Shown here: in pieces, positions 52,910 to 61,927 of the stretch | Numbering within the stretch: position 1 is the first letter of the stretch | Layout: each line of letters starts with the position of its first letter | From: Hyphomicrobiales bacterium | GTDB lineage: Bacteria; Pseudomonadota; Alphaproteobacteria; Rhizobiales; Rhizobiaceae | DNA length: 64,000 nt | NCBI GenBank assembly: GCA_900473185.1 | Contig: UCKU01000008.1 | Location: 306,017 to 370,016 of the forward strand | Direction of reading: 5' to 3' | Made by a program: the position numbers and the translations under genes | The notes under the pieces: model-generated | What the model was told of the DNA's origin: nothing | Seen by the model: only the letters and a program-made list of their open reading frames with translations | Databases searched by the model: none

Positions 52910-53614
52910 ATGTCAGTAGAAAAAGTGGCTGTTATCACGGCAGGCGGCAGCGGCATGGGGGCCGAGAGCGCGAGACGTCTTGCGGCCGATGGATACAAGG
53001 TCGCGATCCTGTCTTCCTCTGGCAAGGGCGAGACGCTCGCCAAGGAGCTCGGCGGTGTCGGCGTGACCGGCTCCAACCAGTCGAACGACGATCTCAAGCG
53101 GCTCGTTGATGCGGCGATGGCGGCGTGGGGGCGCATCGACGTTCTCGTCAACAGCGCCGGACATGGGCCGCGCGCAGCGCTCAACGAGATCACCGACGAG
53201 CAGTGGCATACCGGCATGGACGTCTACCTGATGAACGTCATTCGCCCGGTGCGGCTGGTGACGCCGATCATGCAGGCGCAGAAGAAGGGTGCGATCGTCA
53301 ATATCTCGACGGCCTGGGTCTTCGAGCCGTCGACGATGTTCCCGACCTCGGCGGTCTTCCGCGCCGGTCTTGCCGCCTATACCAAGCTCTTTGCCGATAC
53401 CTATGCGGCCGAAAATATCCGCATGAACAATGTGCTGCCCGGCTGGATCGACAGCCTGCCGGCCACCGAGGCGCGGCGCGAGACCGTGCCGATGCAGCGC
53501 TATGGCACGAGTGCGGAAGTGGCTGCGACCATCGCCTTTCTGGTGTCCGATGGGGCGGGGTATATTACCGGCCAGAGCCTGAAGGTGGATGGCGGGTTGA
53601 TGCGGTCGGTTTGA
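52910..53614 (+). CDS. SDR-family oxidoreductase with altered catalytic residues
   Basis: A 234-residue SDR. The cofactor motif TAGGSGMG replaces TGxxxGxG, and VNSAGHGPRA and VNISTAWV are as usual. At the YxxxK position, aligned by the following AGL, the sequence reads SAVFR in TSAVFRAGLAAYTKL, so tyrosine and lysine are Ser and Arg. The C-terminus YITGQSLKVDGGL is typical. AGGAGG lies upstream of the ATG at 52910. Confidence 0.85.
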   Translation: MSVEKVAVITAGGSGMGAESARRLAADGYKVAILSSSGKGETLAKELGGVGVTGSNQSNDDLKRLVDAAMAAWGRIDVLVNSAGHGPRAALNEITDEQWHTGMDVYLMNVIRPVRLVTPIMQAQKKGAIVNISTAWVFEPSTMFPTSAVFRAGLAAYTKLFADTYAAENIRMNNVLPGWIDSLPATEARRETVPMQRYGTSAEVAATIAFLVSDGAGYITGQSLKVDGGLMRSV

Positions 53615-53965
53615 CATGGCGCCTGCCGGATGATGCGGCCTTGACCGTCGGGACGCAGCTTGCGCTCGACGGCGGACCGCTGATTGAAGCTGATGTGGAA
53701 TGGCGCCGGCCGAAAACGGACGGCTGCTCCCAAATCGATCCGCTGACGAATTGATGAAGCCGGCACCGGCAATAGCATCACCATCTCCGGTGTTTCGGCG
53801 AATTATCAGGCTCTCAATTCTTCGCATCGTCCAGATAGATCTTGCAAAATACTATTTCAGGTAGATAAAATTCCCGTGCTGTCTTTTCTTATCTGCGGGG
53901 AATCATGCGCTTGCGGTTTGTGCAAGCAGTGAGGCGCAGCCGATATTTTCAAGCGAGAATTTTGA
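53615..53965. other. Intergenic stretch without a recognised gene
   Basis: About 350 bases between the SDR and the rhomboid gene. A frame continuing after the SDR gives QLALDGGPLIEADVEWRRP, which may be a gene relic but matches nothing I know. The last 100 bases are less GC-rich and probably include the rhomboid promoter. Confidence 0.4.
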
Positions 53966-55663
53966 ATGAGTTTCGAAGAATTGCGCATGTCGGAATACGC
54001 TCACGACAAAGGAAAACTTCTACGAATATTTCTGCTAAGCTGTGCCTTTGTCGCGGGAGCGATCTGGCTTAGCTTCCATCCGCCGGCAGGGGCAGACCTC
54101 CGTTTGATCATCGTTCTGATGCTCATAACGACGGCATTGTTCGGCTATGTTGCATTGAGTGTATCACGCAAGCTCTTGTCGAAGAGGCCGGGGATGGTGG
54201 TATCGACGGCGGGACTCCGCCTATGGGATTTTCCGGGCCAGATCGTGCCATGGTCCGCCATTCGAAGCTTCGATAGAATCCAGAGCAAGCACGTGGATTC
54301 CATTGCTCTTCAGCTTGATCCCCTGTTTGCAAGAACCTTGATCAAGCGAGGGCGGTTCTTCGGCTCCCGCAGCAAGATCAATGTCGTTCTGTCAAATCTC
54401 AATGGCCACCCGGCCCAGATATACTATGAGTTCTCGGAATTGGCATCCGCTGCGCGCGAAGCCGAAGCTCAGGCCCCGCAGGAGGGCGGGAGTGAAGTGC
54501 TGGAGCCGGTTCTCCACGATGCCCGCTATCCGGTCTTCACCTACGTTCTTATTGCCATTCTGGTCGCAGTCTATGCCTGCGAACTTGCTTTCGGGGTCGA
54601 TGAGCCGCAGGACGGCGCTCCCAGCGTTCGGACCCTCTACATTCTTGGCGGGACATTTCGACAGAGCATCATTGGCGATGGCGAGTGGTGGCGGCTGTTT
54701 ACGGCGCCATTCCTGCACGGAAACATCCTTCATCTCGTTTTCAATTGCATCGCCCTATGGTTCGCAGGGCGGCTTTTCGAGCGGCTGATCGGCTGGCGCT
54801 GGTTTGCGGCGATTTTCTTCGTAAGTGCTCTTGGCGGATCTGTCGCATCCGTATGGATCAATCCACCCGGTATCGTCGGCGTCGGTGCCTCCGGCGGGAT
54901 TATCGGACTGTTTGCGGCTGTCATCGTCGGCAGCATTCGTTTTCGCTCAGGTCAGATCGCGTATGCCCTGCAGGCGGGCGCAATCCGGATTCTCATTCCC
55001 TCATTGCTGCCGTTGTTCGGTGCAGCAAAGGGCGGTGACACTGTCGATTATGCCGCGCATCTCGGCGGCGCCGTGACGGGAGCGGTGCTCACATTGCTGC
55101 TTCTGCGTCTCTGGCCGCGGAAACGCCCGACCCCGCGTTTCGGCGCGGCGGCGATCGGCCTCAGCGCTCTCTTCGTCATCGTAACGCTTGTATCGCTGCT
55201 GCCCATTATCTACACGCGCCAATTCATTGTTGATAATCCGATGATCAACTATTTCGCGGGAAACTATCAGCGGGCCGCGACAGGGTTTGCCGGCAGGGCC
55301 GTCGAGGATCCGGCGACGGCGCCTTATTTCAATCTCTGGCGTTATCTCGCTCAGAAGCGAGGCAATGATACCAAGGCGAACGATGATCTCGCAGTCGCGG
55401 CCCGGCAAATGGATCAGGGAACGTGGCCTTATCCGGTTTACAGCCTTTTTCTGGGCGAGTTGAGACCGGTTGAGGTGATGGCGAAGGCGGCTGACAGCAA
55501 TCAGCGCTGCGAGGCCGCATTCTATAATGGTGAATGGTATCTGATGAGCGGGGACACCAGGGAAGCGCGGCAATTGTTCCAGACTGCCCTGTCCTCCTGC
55601 CCGACGACCTACCTCGAATTTGACGGTGCAAAAGGTGAGCTGAACAGGCTTGATGCCCACTGA
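53966..55663 (+). CDS. Rhomboid protease with N-terminal PH-like and C-terminal TPR-like domains
   Basis: A 565-residue protein. Residues 20-60 form two helices, followed by a soluble PH-like segment (GLRLWDFPGQIVPWSAIRSF). The rhomboid core spans ~190-390: HGNILHLVFNCIALW (HxxxN on TM2), the catalytic serine in VGASGGIIGLF (GxSG), and the catalytic histidine in YAAHLGGAVTG. After a further helix comes a ~130-residue domain with CEAAFYNGEWYLMSGDTREA, like NlpI/Sel1-type TPR tails. Intramembrane serine proteolysis in the inner membrane is expected; the tail may bind substrates. Confidence 0.9.
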   Translation: MSFEELRMSEYAHDKGKLLRIFLLSCAFVAGAIWLSFHPPAGADLRLIIVLMLITTALFGYVALSVSRKLLSKRPGMVVSTAGLRLWDFPGQIVPWSAIRSFDRIQSKHVDSIALQLDPLFARTLIKRGRFFGSRSKINVVLSNLNGHPAQIYYEFSELASAAREAEAQAPQEGGSEVLEPVLHDARYPVFTYVLIAILVAVYACELAFGVDEPQDGAPSVRTLYILGGTFRQSIIGDGEWWRLFTAPFLHGNILHLVFNCIALWFAGRLFERLIGWRWFAAIFFVSALGGSVASVWINPPGIVGVGASGGIIGLFAAVIVGSIRFRSGQIAYALQAGAIRILIPSLLPLFGAAKGGDTVDYAAHLGGAVTGAVLTLLLLRLWPRKRPTPRFGAAAIGLSALFVIVTLVSLLPIIYTRQFIVDNPMINYFAGNYQRAATGFAGRAVEDPATAPYFNLWRYLAQKRGNDTKANDDLAVAARQMDQGTWPYPVYSLFLGELRPVEVMAKAADSNQRCEAAFYNGEWYLMSGDTREARQLFQTALSSCPTTYLEFDGAKGELNRLDAH

Positions 55664-55782
55664 TTTCAGGTCGTCCGGCTCAGAACTCGATAGATCGACA
55701 GCTTGAACTATCTGGCCCGGCGCTTATTCTCAGCCTGCGGACATTGCGCCCATGCCCGCGACGATCGAGAAGGCTAGATGCC

Positions 55783-55998
55783 ATGCAGAAGTTCACCGTA
55801 ACCATCACGCGAGAAATCGAGGCCGATAGCGCCGAGGAGGCCGCGCTTCTCCTCTATCAGGAGCTAGCCAGGGATGCGGCACCGCTTCGTTATCTGGTTG
55901 CGGACGAGACGAAGAGGACGAGGACCGTGACACTGGATCGGGCAAAGGCGGACGAATTCGCCGCTGTCGATCATACTGCCGATCCGGGTAACTGGTAG
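55783..55998 (+). CDS. Small protein of unknown function
   Basis: A 71-residue acidic protein: MQKFTVTITREIEADSAEEA and LLLYQELARDAAPLRYLVAD, suggesting a small beta-alpha-beta fold. No function known to me. AGAAGG precedes the ATG at 55783; the frame is open to 55744. Confidence 0.65.
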   Translation: MQKFTVTITREIEADSAEEAALLLYQELARDAAPLRYLVADETKRTRTVTLDRAKADEFAAVDHTADPGNW

Positions 55999-56058
55999 GC
56001 GTGATGGCAGGGGCTGAACCGCGCCGGACACCAGCCTGAAACAGCTTGGCCGGGTGGA

Positions 56059-57192
56059 TCATTTTTTCTCGCCGAGATAGCGAAACAGTGTCTCTTTCCA
56101 TGCCTCGTCGTGGATTGCTTCGAGAATGGCGACATCGATGGGTTTGCGATAGCGGCTGCCGGCCGGCATCGCCATGCCGTAATTCTGCGGTTCGAAGACC
56201 GTGTCCAGCACCTGCACACTGGTGGGAAACTGCTGTTCGGCCGTCCAGGCCAGCAGCGGCTTGTCATAGACGAAGGCATCGATAGCGCCTGACGTCAGTG
56301 CCCGGAAGCCGTCCTGCACATTGGCGAAATCCCGGTGCCTGATGCGTTCTTCATCGAGAAATCCTGTCGTCGCCGATCCCGATACGGCGCCGACGCGCAC
56401 CCGCGGCAGGTCTTCTGAACCATTGACCAGTCCTCTGATCTGGCGCGTGGTGAGTGCGGAGGTGACACTTGCGGTGAAGACGGCGATAGTGATGATCGAC
56501 ATGACCATCCAGAGGATCGCGAGGGTTCGTCCTCCGAGCGTTTTCGGGCCGCGATGACCGGTACTCGCCTGCGTCATCGCTTCGGCCGACCACCAGATGC
56601 TGGCGCCGAGCCCCCTGGCCGCGCCGCCGCCGAAATCTTCGTTGTGACGGTGTTCGAACAGCCAGATCAGGGCTCCAACGGCCAGCGAAATGCCGATGAG
56701 CGCGCCGACGGCCTGCAGGAAGCCGAGGGAGGTCATCGTCTGGGTGATCTCGTACCAGACGGAGGCGTTGCGGACGGAAACGGCGATGCCGAGGCCGGTA
56801 TTATAGAACGGCTGGGTGAAATCGACATTGCGCTCCCGGTCGGCCGTGATGGTGATGGCCGCGACGGAGAGATCGTAATCGCCACGCTTCGTCGCCTCCA
56901 GCAGGCTCTGCACCGAGGGTTCCTCGACCAGCCGGTATTTGACGCCAAGCTTTTCGGCGACCTGCTGCCAGAGATCGATCGAGAGGCCGGTCCAGGTGCC
57001 ATCCGGCGCCTTCATCGCGAAGGGTGGGGCTTCCTTGGTGCCGACCACCAGTTCGCGGTTCGGAAATTCGGGCGAGGCGGCAAGTGCCTGATGGGGCGGA
57101 CATCCGGCCAGGCAAAGGAAAAACGCCAGCATGGCGACCGGCAGAGCGCGATACTTGCTTATGCCGGGTAAGGGCGTGGTGGTCTTTGCCAT
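56059..57192 (-). CDS. Ionotropic-glutamate-receptor-like ligand-gated channel
   Basis: A 377-residue protein. A signal peptide is followed by the first half of an amino-acid binding domain (ELVVGTKEAPPFAMKAPDG, VAAITITADRERNVDFTQPF; about residues 45-145). It is interrupted by a pore module: helix ALIGISLAVGALIWLFEHR, a re-entrant P-loop with MTQASTGHRGP, and helix ILWMVMSIITIAVFTASVTS (about residues 150-255). The second binding lobe follows (VGAVSGSATTGFLDEER, DAFVYDKPLLAW). This is the architecture of bacterial GluR0-type receptors. The potassium filter TVGYGD is replaced by QASTGH. AAGGTG precedes the ATG at 57192. Confidence 0.87.
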   Translation of the reverse strand: MAKTTTPLPGISKYRALPVAMLAFFLCLAGCPPHQALAASPEFPNRELVVGTKEAPPFAMKAPDGTWTGLSIDLWQQVAEKLGVKYRLVEEPSVQSLLEATKRGDYDLSVAAITITADRERNVDFTQPFYNTGLGIAVSVRNASVWYEITQTMTSLGFLQAVGALIGISLAVGALIWLFEHRHNEDFGGGAARGLGASIWWSAEAMTQASTGHRGPKTLGGRTLAILWMVMSIITIAVFTASVTSALTTRQIRGLVNGSEDLPRVRVGAVSGSATTGFLDEERIRHRDFANVQDGFRALTSGAIDAFVYDKPLLAWTAEQQFPTSVQVLDTVFEPQNYGMAMPAGSRYRKPIDVAILEAIHDEAWKETLFRYLGEKK

Positions 57193-57385
57193 AACACCTT
57201 TCCCCTCCTGCATCAGGCGAATTGCCGCCGCGATTGCGGATCATCCTGAACGGCTGACAGCATCCGGCAAGTACGCAACGGTAAATGCAACAATCATTTA
57301 CGGTGGCAGGCATTAGGCCCAGCCTGGCTTTAGATCTCGGCGAAATGGCGACGCATGGAGAATGGGTGTGCCGCAAGCGCGGCCG

Positions 57386-58159
57386 TCAAGGCCGCCGGCA
57401 GGTCAGGATGAAGCGGCGATAGACCAGGGTTCTGAGTTTGTTTCTGAGGTTGGCATTCTTGCGCTGCGCCCTCGCGATCGGGGCGTGGGAGTGTAGTTCG
57501 ATGCCCGTAAAGCCCGCCGACGTCAGAAGCGGCGGCAGCATGTCGGGGCGCAGGCCGGAGCCGAAGGGCAGGGCTGACATGATGCGGGCGTGGCGGGTGC
57601 TGAGTGCGCCGTCATAATTGCTGTCGGCGCCGATGAGGCGGTCGATCCAGGAGATCAGCAGGCTGGCGATGCGGCCGGTCGGTTTCGGGCTTGCCCAGTC
57701 ACCGTCGAAGAAGAGCAGCAGGCCGCCGGGTTTGAGGATGCGGAACCATTCGGCGAAACTTTCCTGCGGCCGTGTCAGCGTCCAGACGAGGTGGCGGCAG
57801 ATGATCGCGTCGTAATGCGCATCCGGCTCCAGGGTGTTTTCGGCATCCGCCAGAATGAAGCGCAGGCGCTCCTTGCCGGCGTGCTTGGCGCGGGCAACCT
57901 TCAGCATCGCTTCGGAGAAATCGAGTGCGGTGACGTCATGGCCGAGATCGTGGATCAGGCGGGTCACTTCGCCAGTGCCGCAGGCAAGTTCCAGCACGCG
58001 CTTGGGCTCAGGGCCGAGGGCATCGCGGATCGGCTTCTGCCAGGCATCGGCCTCCGGGCCGGGTGCGATCTTGTGGCCGAAGGCGAGGTCGAAGGTCTCA
58101 GAGCGTTTCGACCAGTAGTCGCGGATCTCTTCCTTCAGATCGAAATTCACGCCGTCCAT
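57386..58159 (-). CDS. Class I SAM-dependent methyltransferase in the cobalamin-controlled operon
   Basis: A 257-residue methyltransferase. Motif I is VLELACGTGEVTRLI (about residues 54-68). ICRHLVWTLTRPQESFAEWF and LKPGGLLLFFDGDW are shared with the partial gene at the window start. It begins four bases after the ATPase stop and so is the last gene of the importer operon. A role in modifying the imported corrinoid, metal chelate or a cofactor precursor is an inference from position. Confidence 0.9.
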   Translation of the reverse strand: MDGVNFDLKEEIRDYWSKRSETFDLAFGHKIAPGPEADAWQKPIRDALGPEPKRVLELACGTGEVTRLIHDLGHDVTALDFSEAMLKVARAKHAGKERLRFILADAENTLEPDAHYDAIICRHLVWTLTRPQESFAEWFRILKPGGLLLFFDGDWASPKPTGRIASLLISWIDRLIGADSNYDGALSTRHARIMSALPFGSGLRPDMLPPLLTSAGFTGIELHSHAPIARAQRKNANLRNKLRTLVYRRFILTCRRP

Positions 58160-58162
58160 GCC

Positions 58163-58927
58163 TCAACCCATCCTGTACTGGATATGTGCACGGCCATGCA
58201 CGGCCGATCTTTCGATATGGGCGCGCACGCCGAAGACGCGGGCGATCAGATCTTCGGTCAGCACTTCCTCGGGCGTGCCTGCGGCCACGACTTCGCCCTT
58301 CTGCAGCACGGCCAGGTGATCGCAGAACATCGCTGCCAGATTGAGATCGTGCAGCGCGATGATGGAGGTGAGGCCGAGTCTGGCGACCAGCGCCAGGATA
58401 TCGAGCTGGTGCTGGATATCGAGGTGGTTGGTCGGCTCGTCGAGCAGGAGTTCGCTCGGGGTCTGGGCGAGCGCTCTGGCGATATGCACGCGCTGGCGTT
58501 CGCCGCCTGATAGTGTCTGCCACAGCTGGCCGGCGCGCTCGCGCATGTCGACGCGGGCGAGCGCTTCCTCGACGGCGGCATCGTCATCGGCTGCCCAGGA
58601 AGAGATGAGGCCGCGATGCGGGGTGCGGCCGAGGCGCACGATATCGCGCACGGTGAGCTGCGTATCGGTCGTCGATTGCTGCTCGACGAAGGCGATGCGG
58701 CGGGCGAGTGCTGCCCGCGAGAGGCCGGAGACATCGTCGTCGCCGAGGCGGATGACGCCGCTTTTGACCTGTCGCAGCCGGCAGATCAGGCGCAGCAGGC
58801 TGGACTTGCCGGAACCGTTCGGCCCGAGCAGGCCGAGCACCTTGCCCCTTTCGACCGATATGCTGATGCCATTGACGATGACGGTATTGCCGGCGGCATA
58901 GGTGACCTTGTCGACGGATATGCTCAT
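58163..58927 (-). CDS. FecBCD-type importer, ATP-binding protein (cobalamin-controlled)
   Basis: A 254-residue ATPase. Walker A is GPNGSGKSS near residue 37, the signature is LSGGERQRV, Walker B is SELLLDEPTNHLD and the switch histidine lies in ALHDLNLA. The ATG at 58927 overlaps the permease stop as ATGA. Together with the riboswitch this suggests BtuD-like function, but cobalt or another chelate cannot be excluded. Confidence 0.93.
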   Translation of the reverse strand: MSISVDKVTYAAGNTVIVNGISISVERGKVLGLLGPNGSGKSSLLRLICRLRQVKSGVIRLGDDDVSGLSRAALARRIAFVEQQSTTDTQLTVRDIVRLGRTPHRGLISSWAADDDAAVEEALARVDMRERAGQLWQTLSGGERQRVHIARALAQTPSELLLDEPTNHLDIQHQLDILALVARLGLTSIIALHDLNLAAMFCDHLAVLQKGEVVAAGTPEEVLTEDLIARVFGVRAHIERSAVHGRAHIQYRMG

Positions 58928-59964
58928 GCGCTTCTCCGCACGCGATAGAGGATGATGGCGAAGGCCGGTGCGCCGAAGAGCGCGGTGACAACGCCGATCG
59001 GCAGGATCTGCTGGGGAATGATGATGCGCGAGACGACATCGGCACCGACCATGAAGATCGCCCCGCCAAGCGCTGCCGCCGGCAGCAGGCGGCCATGTGC
59101 GGGGCCGACGAGGAAGCGGGCGGCATGGGGAATGACGAGGCCGACAAAGCCGATGGAACCGACCATGCTGACCACGCCTGCCGTCATCGCCGCGGTGACG
59201 CCGAGCAGGGTGAACTGCACACGGCGCACGGCGATGCCAAGGGAGGCTGCGGCATCCGTGCCGAAGGCGAAGGCATCCAGCGCCCGCACATGGGCGAGGC
59301 AGATGACGAAGCCTGTCAGTGCGACCGGCACGGAGAGATAGACATCCGGCCAGCGCACGCCGGAGAGCGATCCGAGCAGCCAAAAGAGCACGCCGCGCGC
59401 CTGTTCGGCATTGGCCGAGGTGGTGACGATATAGGAGGTCAGCGCATTGAAGAGCTGCGAGCCCGCCACGCCGCAGAGAATGATGCGCTCGCTGGTGCCG
59501 CCGGCACCGGCCGCCAGAATGCCGACCAGGAGAAAGGCGATCACGGCGCCGATGAAGGCGCCGCCGGAGAGGCTGAGCACGCCAGAACCGAGGCCCAGGA
59601 TCATGACGCAGACCGCCCCGGTGGAGGCGCCGGCCGAAATGCCGAGCACATAGGGTTCGGCGAGCGGATTGCGCAGCAGGGCCTGCAGCACCGCGCCGCA
59701 AAGCGCCAGCGACGCGCCGACGCTCGCCGCCACCAGCGCGCGGCTGAGGCGATAATCCCAGACGATGCCCTGATGGATGCGGCTGAGTTCGAATGCCGTG
59801 CCGAACAGGCGGTTGGAGACCGCCTTTGCCGTGGTGGCGAGCGGGATCGATATCTCTCCGATCGAGACGGCAAGGCTGACCATCAGGCCGAGCAGGAGGA
59901 AGGCGGTGATGGTGAGCGCGGCAAGCGCCCACCATTTCCTCGGTGGCAAGGTTGCCTGGCTCAC
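58924..59964 (-). CDS. FecBCD-type importer, permease (cobalamin-controlled)
   Basis: A 346-residue FecCD/BtuC-like permease with about ten helices: RLSRALVAASVGASLALCGA, LRNPLAEPYVLGISAGASTG and GSIGFVGLVIPHAAR are the family signatures. Unlike the siderophore importer at 10.5-14.4 kb, there is a single permease gene, so it must form a homodimer as BtuC does. The ATG at 59964 overlaps the binding-protein stop as ATGA. Confidence 0.93.
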   Translation of the reverse strand: MSQATLPPRKWWALAALTITAFLLLGLMVSLAVSIGEISIPLATTAKAVSNRLFGTAFELSRIHQGIVWDYRLSRALVAASVGASLALCGAVLQALLRNPLAEPYVLGISAGASTGAVCVMILGLGSGVLSLSGGAFIGAVIAFLLVGILAAGAGGTSERIILCGVAGSQLFNALTSYIVTTSANAEQARGVLFWLLGSLSGVRWPDVYLSVPVALTGFVICLAHVRALDAFAFGTDAAASLGIAVRRVQFTLLGVTAAMTAGVVSMVGSIGFVGLVIPHAARFLVGPAHGRLLPAAALGGAIFMVGADVVSRIIIPQQILPIGVVTALFGAPAFAIILYRVRRSA

Positions 59965-60992
59965 TGCGCCAGACCGGCGGCGGTGATGCCCTTTGCCAGG
60001 GTTTCGATGCCGTCGATCGTTCGGATCGTCGGGTTCATAGACTGCGCGTCCATCATGATGAAGCGCTTGTTCCTGACGGCGTCCAGCTCTTTGGTCACTG
60101 GATCATTCTCCAGGAAATCGACCTTCACCTTGGGATCGTCGGCGGCATAGCGACGGCGGTCCATGGTGGCAATGACGATGACGGCCGGATTGGCTTGCGC
60201 AATCGTTTCCCAGCCGACGAGGGGCCATTCCTCTTCAGTCGTCACGACGTTCTTGGCGCCGAGCGTCTTCAGGATATAGGCCGGCGCGCTGTTCTTGCCG
60301 GCGATGAAGGCATCGCCCTTGACCTCCTTGCTGGAGAACCAGAAGACGACAGGCAGGTTCTTGGCGGCCGCGCTTGAAACGGAGGCAACGGCTGCGGCCT
60401 CGCGCTTCTTGAGGTCGGCGATCAGCGCATTGCCGCGGTCCTTCACGTCGAAGATTTCGGAGAGTTCGGCAATTTCCTGATAGATCAGGTCCATCGTGAA
60501 CAGCTCCTTGCGCACGCCATCGCCGCCATCGGTGTTGATCTTGGCGACGCAATCGGCCGGCGCGATATAGGTGCTGATGCCGAGGTCTTTGAATTGCTCG
60601 CGCTTGCCGACGGAGCCTTGCGCGCCGACATGCCATTCGAATTCGGCAGCCACCAGATCGGGCTCGGCACCGACGACGGATTCGAAGCTCGGATCGTTAT
60701 CGGCGAGCCGTCTGATCTTGCTGTTGACCTCGGCATATTGCGGCAGGACCGGGTCGACCCAGACGGCCGTGCCGGCGATCTTGTCGGCAAGGCCGAGCGA
60801 GAAGAGCACTTCGGTCATGCCCTGGCCGATCGAAACGATCCTGGCCGGCGTTTTTTCGAAAGTGACCTGCTGGCCGCAATTGCTGAGGGTGAGGGGATAT
60901 TGGGTGACTGCGAAGGCGGGTGCTGCAAGGCCGACCAGGCACAGGCTGGCGAGCCCGAGCGTAAGGGAAAAGCCTGAAATGATCTGGCGCAT
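59961..60992 (-). CDS. FecBCD-type importer, periplasmic binding protein (cobalamin-controlled)
   Basis: A 343-residue type III binding protein. It has a signal peptide (residues 1-28, cleavage after AFA in APAFAV). The mature part has PARIVSIGQGMTEVLFSLGL, GAEPDLVAAEFEW and a C-terminal IRTIDGIETLAKGI. First gene of the operon, with about 190 bases between the riboswitch and its ATG. It binds the imported corrinoid or chelate. GAGAG precedes the start. Confidence 0.93.
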   Translation of the reverse strand: MRQIISGFSLTLGLASLCLVGLAAPAFAVTQYPLTLSNCGQQVTFEKTPARIVSIGQGMTEVLFSLGLADKIAGTAVWVDPVLPQYAEVNSKIRRLADNDPSFESVVGAEPDLVAAEFEWHVGAQGSVGKREQFKDLGISTYIAPADCVAKINTDGGDGVRKELFTMDLIYQEIAELSEIFDVKDRGNALIADLKKREAAAVASVSSAAAKNLPVVFWFSSKEVKGDAFIAGKNSAPAYILKTLGAKNVVTTEEEWPLVGWETIAQANPAVIVIATMDRRRYAADDPKVKVDFLENDPVTKELDAVRNKRFIMMDAQSMNPTIRTIDGIETLAKGITAAGLAQ

Positions 60993-61185
60993 TGGAAACT
61001 CTCGATCGGAAGGAAAAGGGCTAGCGGACGCCGGCGCGCGCAGATGCGTGAGCCAAGCGTGGAGGGAGGGCTAGCGGCGGGTGGTCCAATCGGGACGGAT
61101 CGCGTGCGGCAAGCGGCAGGAAATAAGGTCAATCATATCTGCTCCTTGTCCAGGCATCCCCGCCCGGCTGATTGGATCGTGATTG

Positions 61186-61430
61186 ACGGCAGGTCTCCTG
61201 GCTCGCGGATGTCAGCCGGTCATCTGCCTTCCCGCGCTTTCGCGCAGTGGCACTTGGAGTGACCAGCTCGCCGGTGATTTCCGGGAATGAACGACGAGGC
61301 ATTCATTCTGGATATAACCGGCAATCCGCTTACAGTTGCGGGGGCAGCCACGGTCTTGGTCCCTTTTGGGTCGTCCGCACCGTGTTCCCTATTAATCCCC
61401 TCGAAGTTCTCCTCGGGGAACCGTCTCCCT
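61186..61430 (-). ncRNA. Cobalamin riboswitch
   Basis: On the minus strand the order of conserved blocks is GGGAACACGGTG, then CTGCCCCCGCAACTGTAAGC, then GCCACTG, GGGAAGGC, and finally the B12 box AGCCAGGAGACCTGCC. These are the hallmarks of the adenosylcobalamin-type riboswitch. It would turn off the downstream importer-methyltransferase operon when cobalamin is plentiful. Ends are approximate. Confidence 0.93.
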
Positions 61431-61578
61431 CGACTTAGGACGCCAGCATGGGCTACGTCAAGCACGGCCAGCGAGAAGTATTGTTTACGCTGGGAAGGCC
61501 GTCGGTTTCGCAAATCCGGAATGACAGAGATTTTACCTCATGCTAATGTAGAATCCACTGATTGGTGGAGGAGCAACC

Positions 61579-61923
61579 ATGAGTATTTTCGACGGCTTAG
61601 GCGGTGTTCTCTCTGATGTGCTTGCCGGCAGGCAAGTCGATTACGCCGCGGTTGCAACCAGAATATTCGACAATGCCGGCGGACTGCAGGGCATCGTTTC
61701 CCAGCTCAATTCGGCGGGTCTCGGTGAGCAGGTCTCATCCTGGATCGGCACCGGCCACAACCTTCCCGTATCGGCAGAACAGATCCAGGCGGCCCTGTCG
61801 TCCGATCAGCTGCGCGATCTCGCCGCCAAGTTCGGCGTCAATGCCGACGATGTGTCCAAGCTGCTGGCCGAGCATCTGCCGAAGGCTGTCGATGCGGCAA
61901 CGCCCAATGGAACCGTTTCATAG
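61579..61923 (+). CDS. YidB family (DUF937) protein
   Basis: A 114-residue protein, glycine- and serine-rich at first, with GLQGIVSQLNSAGLGEQVSS and WIGTGHNLPVSAEQIQAALS. These are the DUF937/YidB signature. Function unknown. GGAGGAG precedes the ATG. It is divergent from the cobalamin-controlled operon. Confidence 0.9.
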   Translation: MSIFDGLGGVLSDVLAGRQVDYAAVATRIFDNAGGLQGIVSQLNSAGLGEQVSSWIGTGHNLPVSAEQIQAALSSDQLRDLAAKFGVNADDVSKLLAEHLPKAVDAATPNGTVS

Positions 61924-61927
61924 GCTT

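Noticed and set aside
53620..53753. Short coding frame after the SDR gene
   Set aside because: It gives a LALDGGPLIEADVEW stretch but no start signal or family match, so it is only mentioned as possible relic.
58163..59935. A 590-residue ATPase frame
   Set aside because: The ATPase starts at the ATG at 58927 that overlaps the permease stop; the extension shadows the permease.
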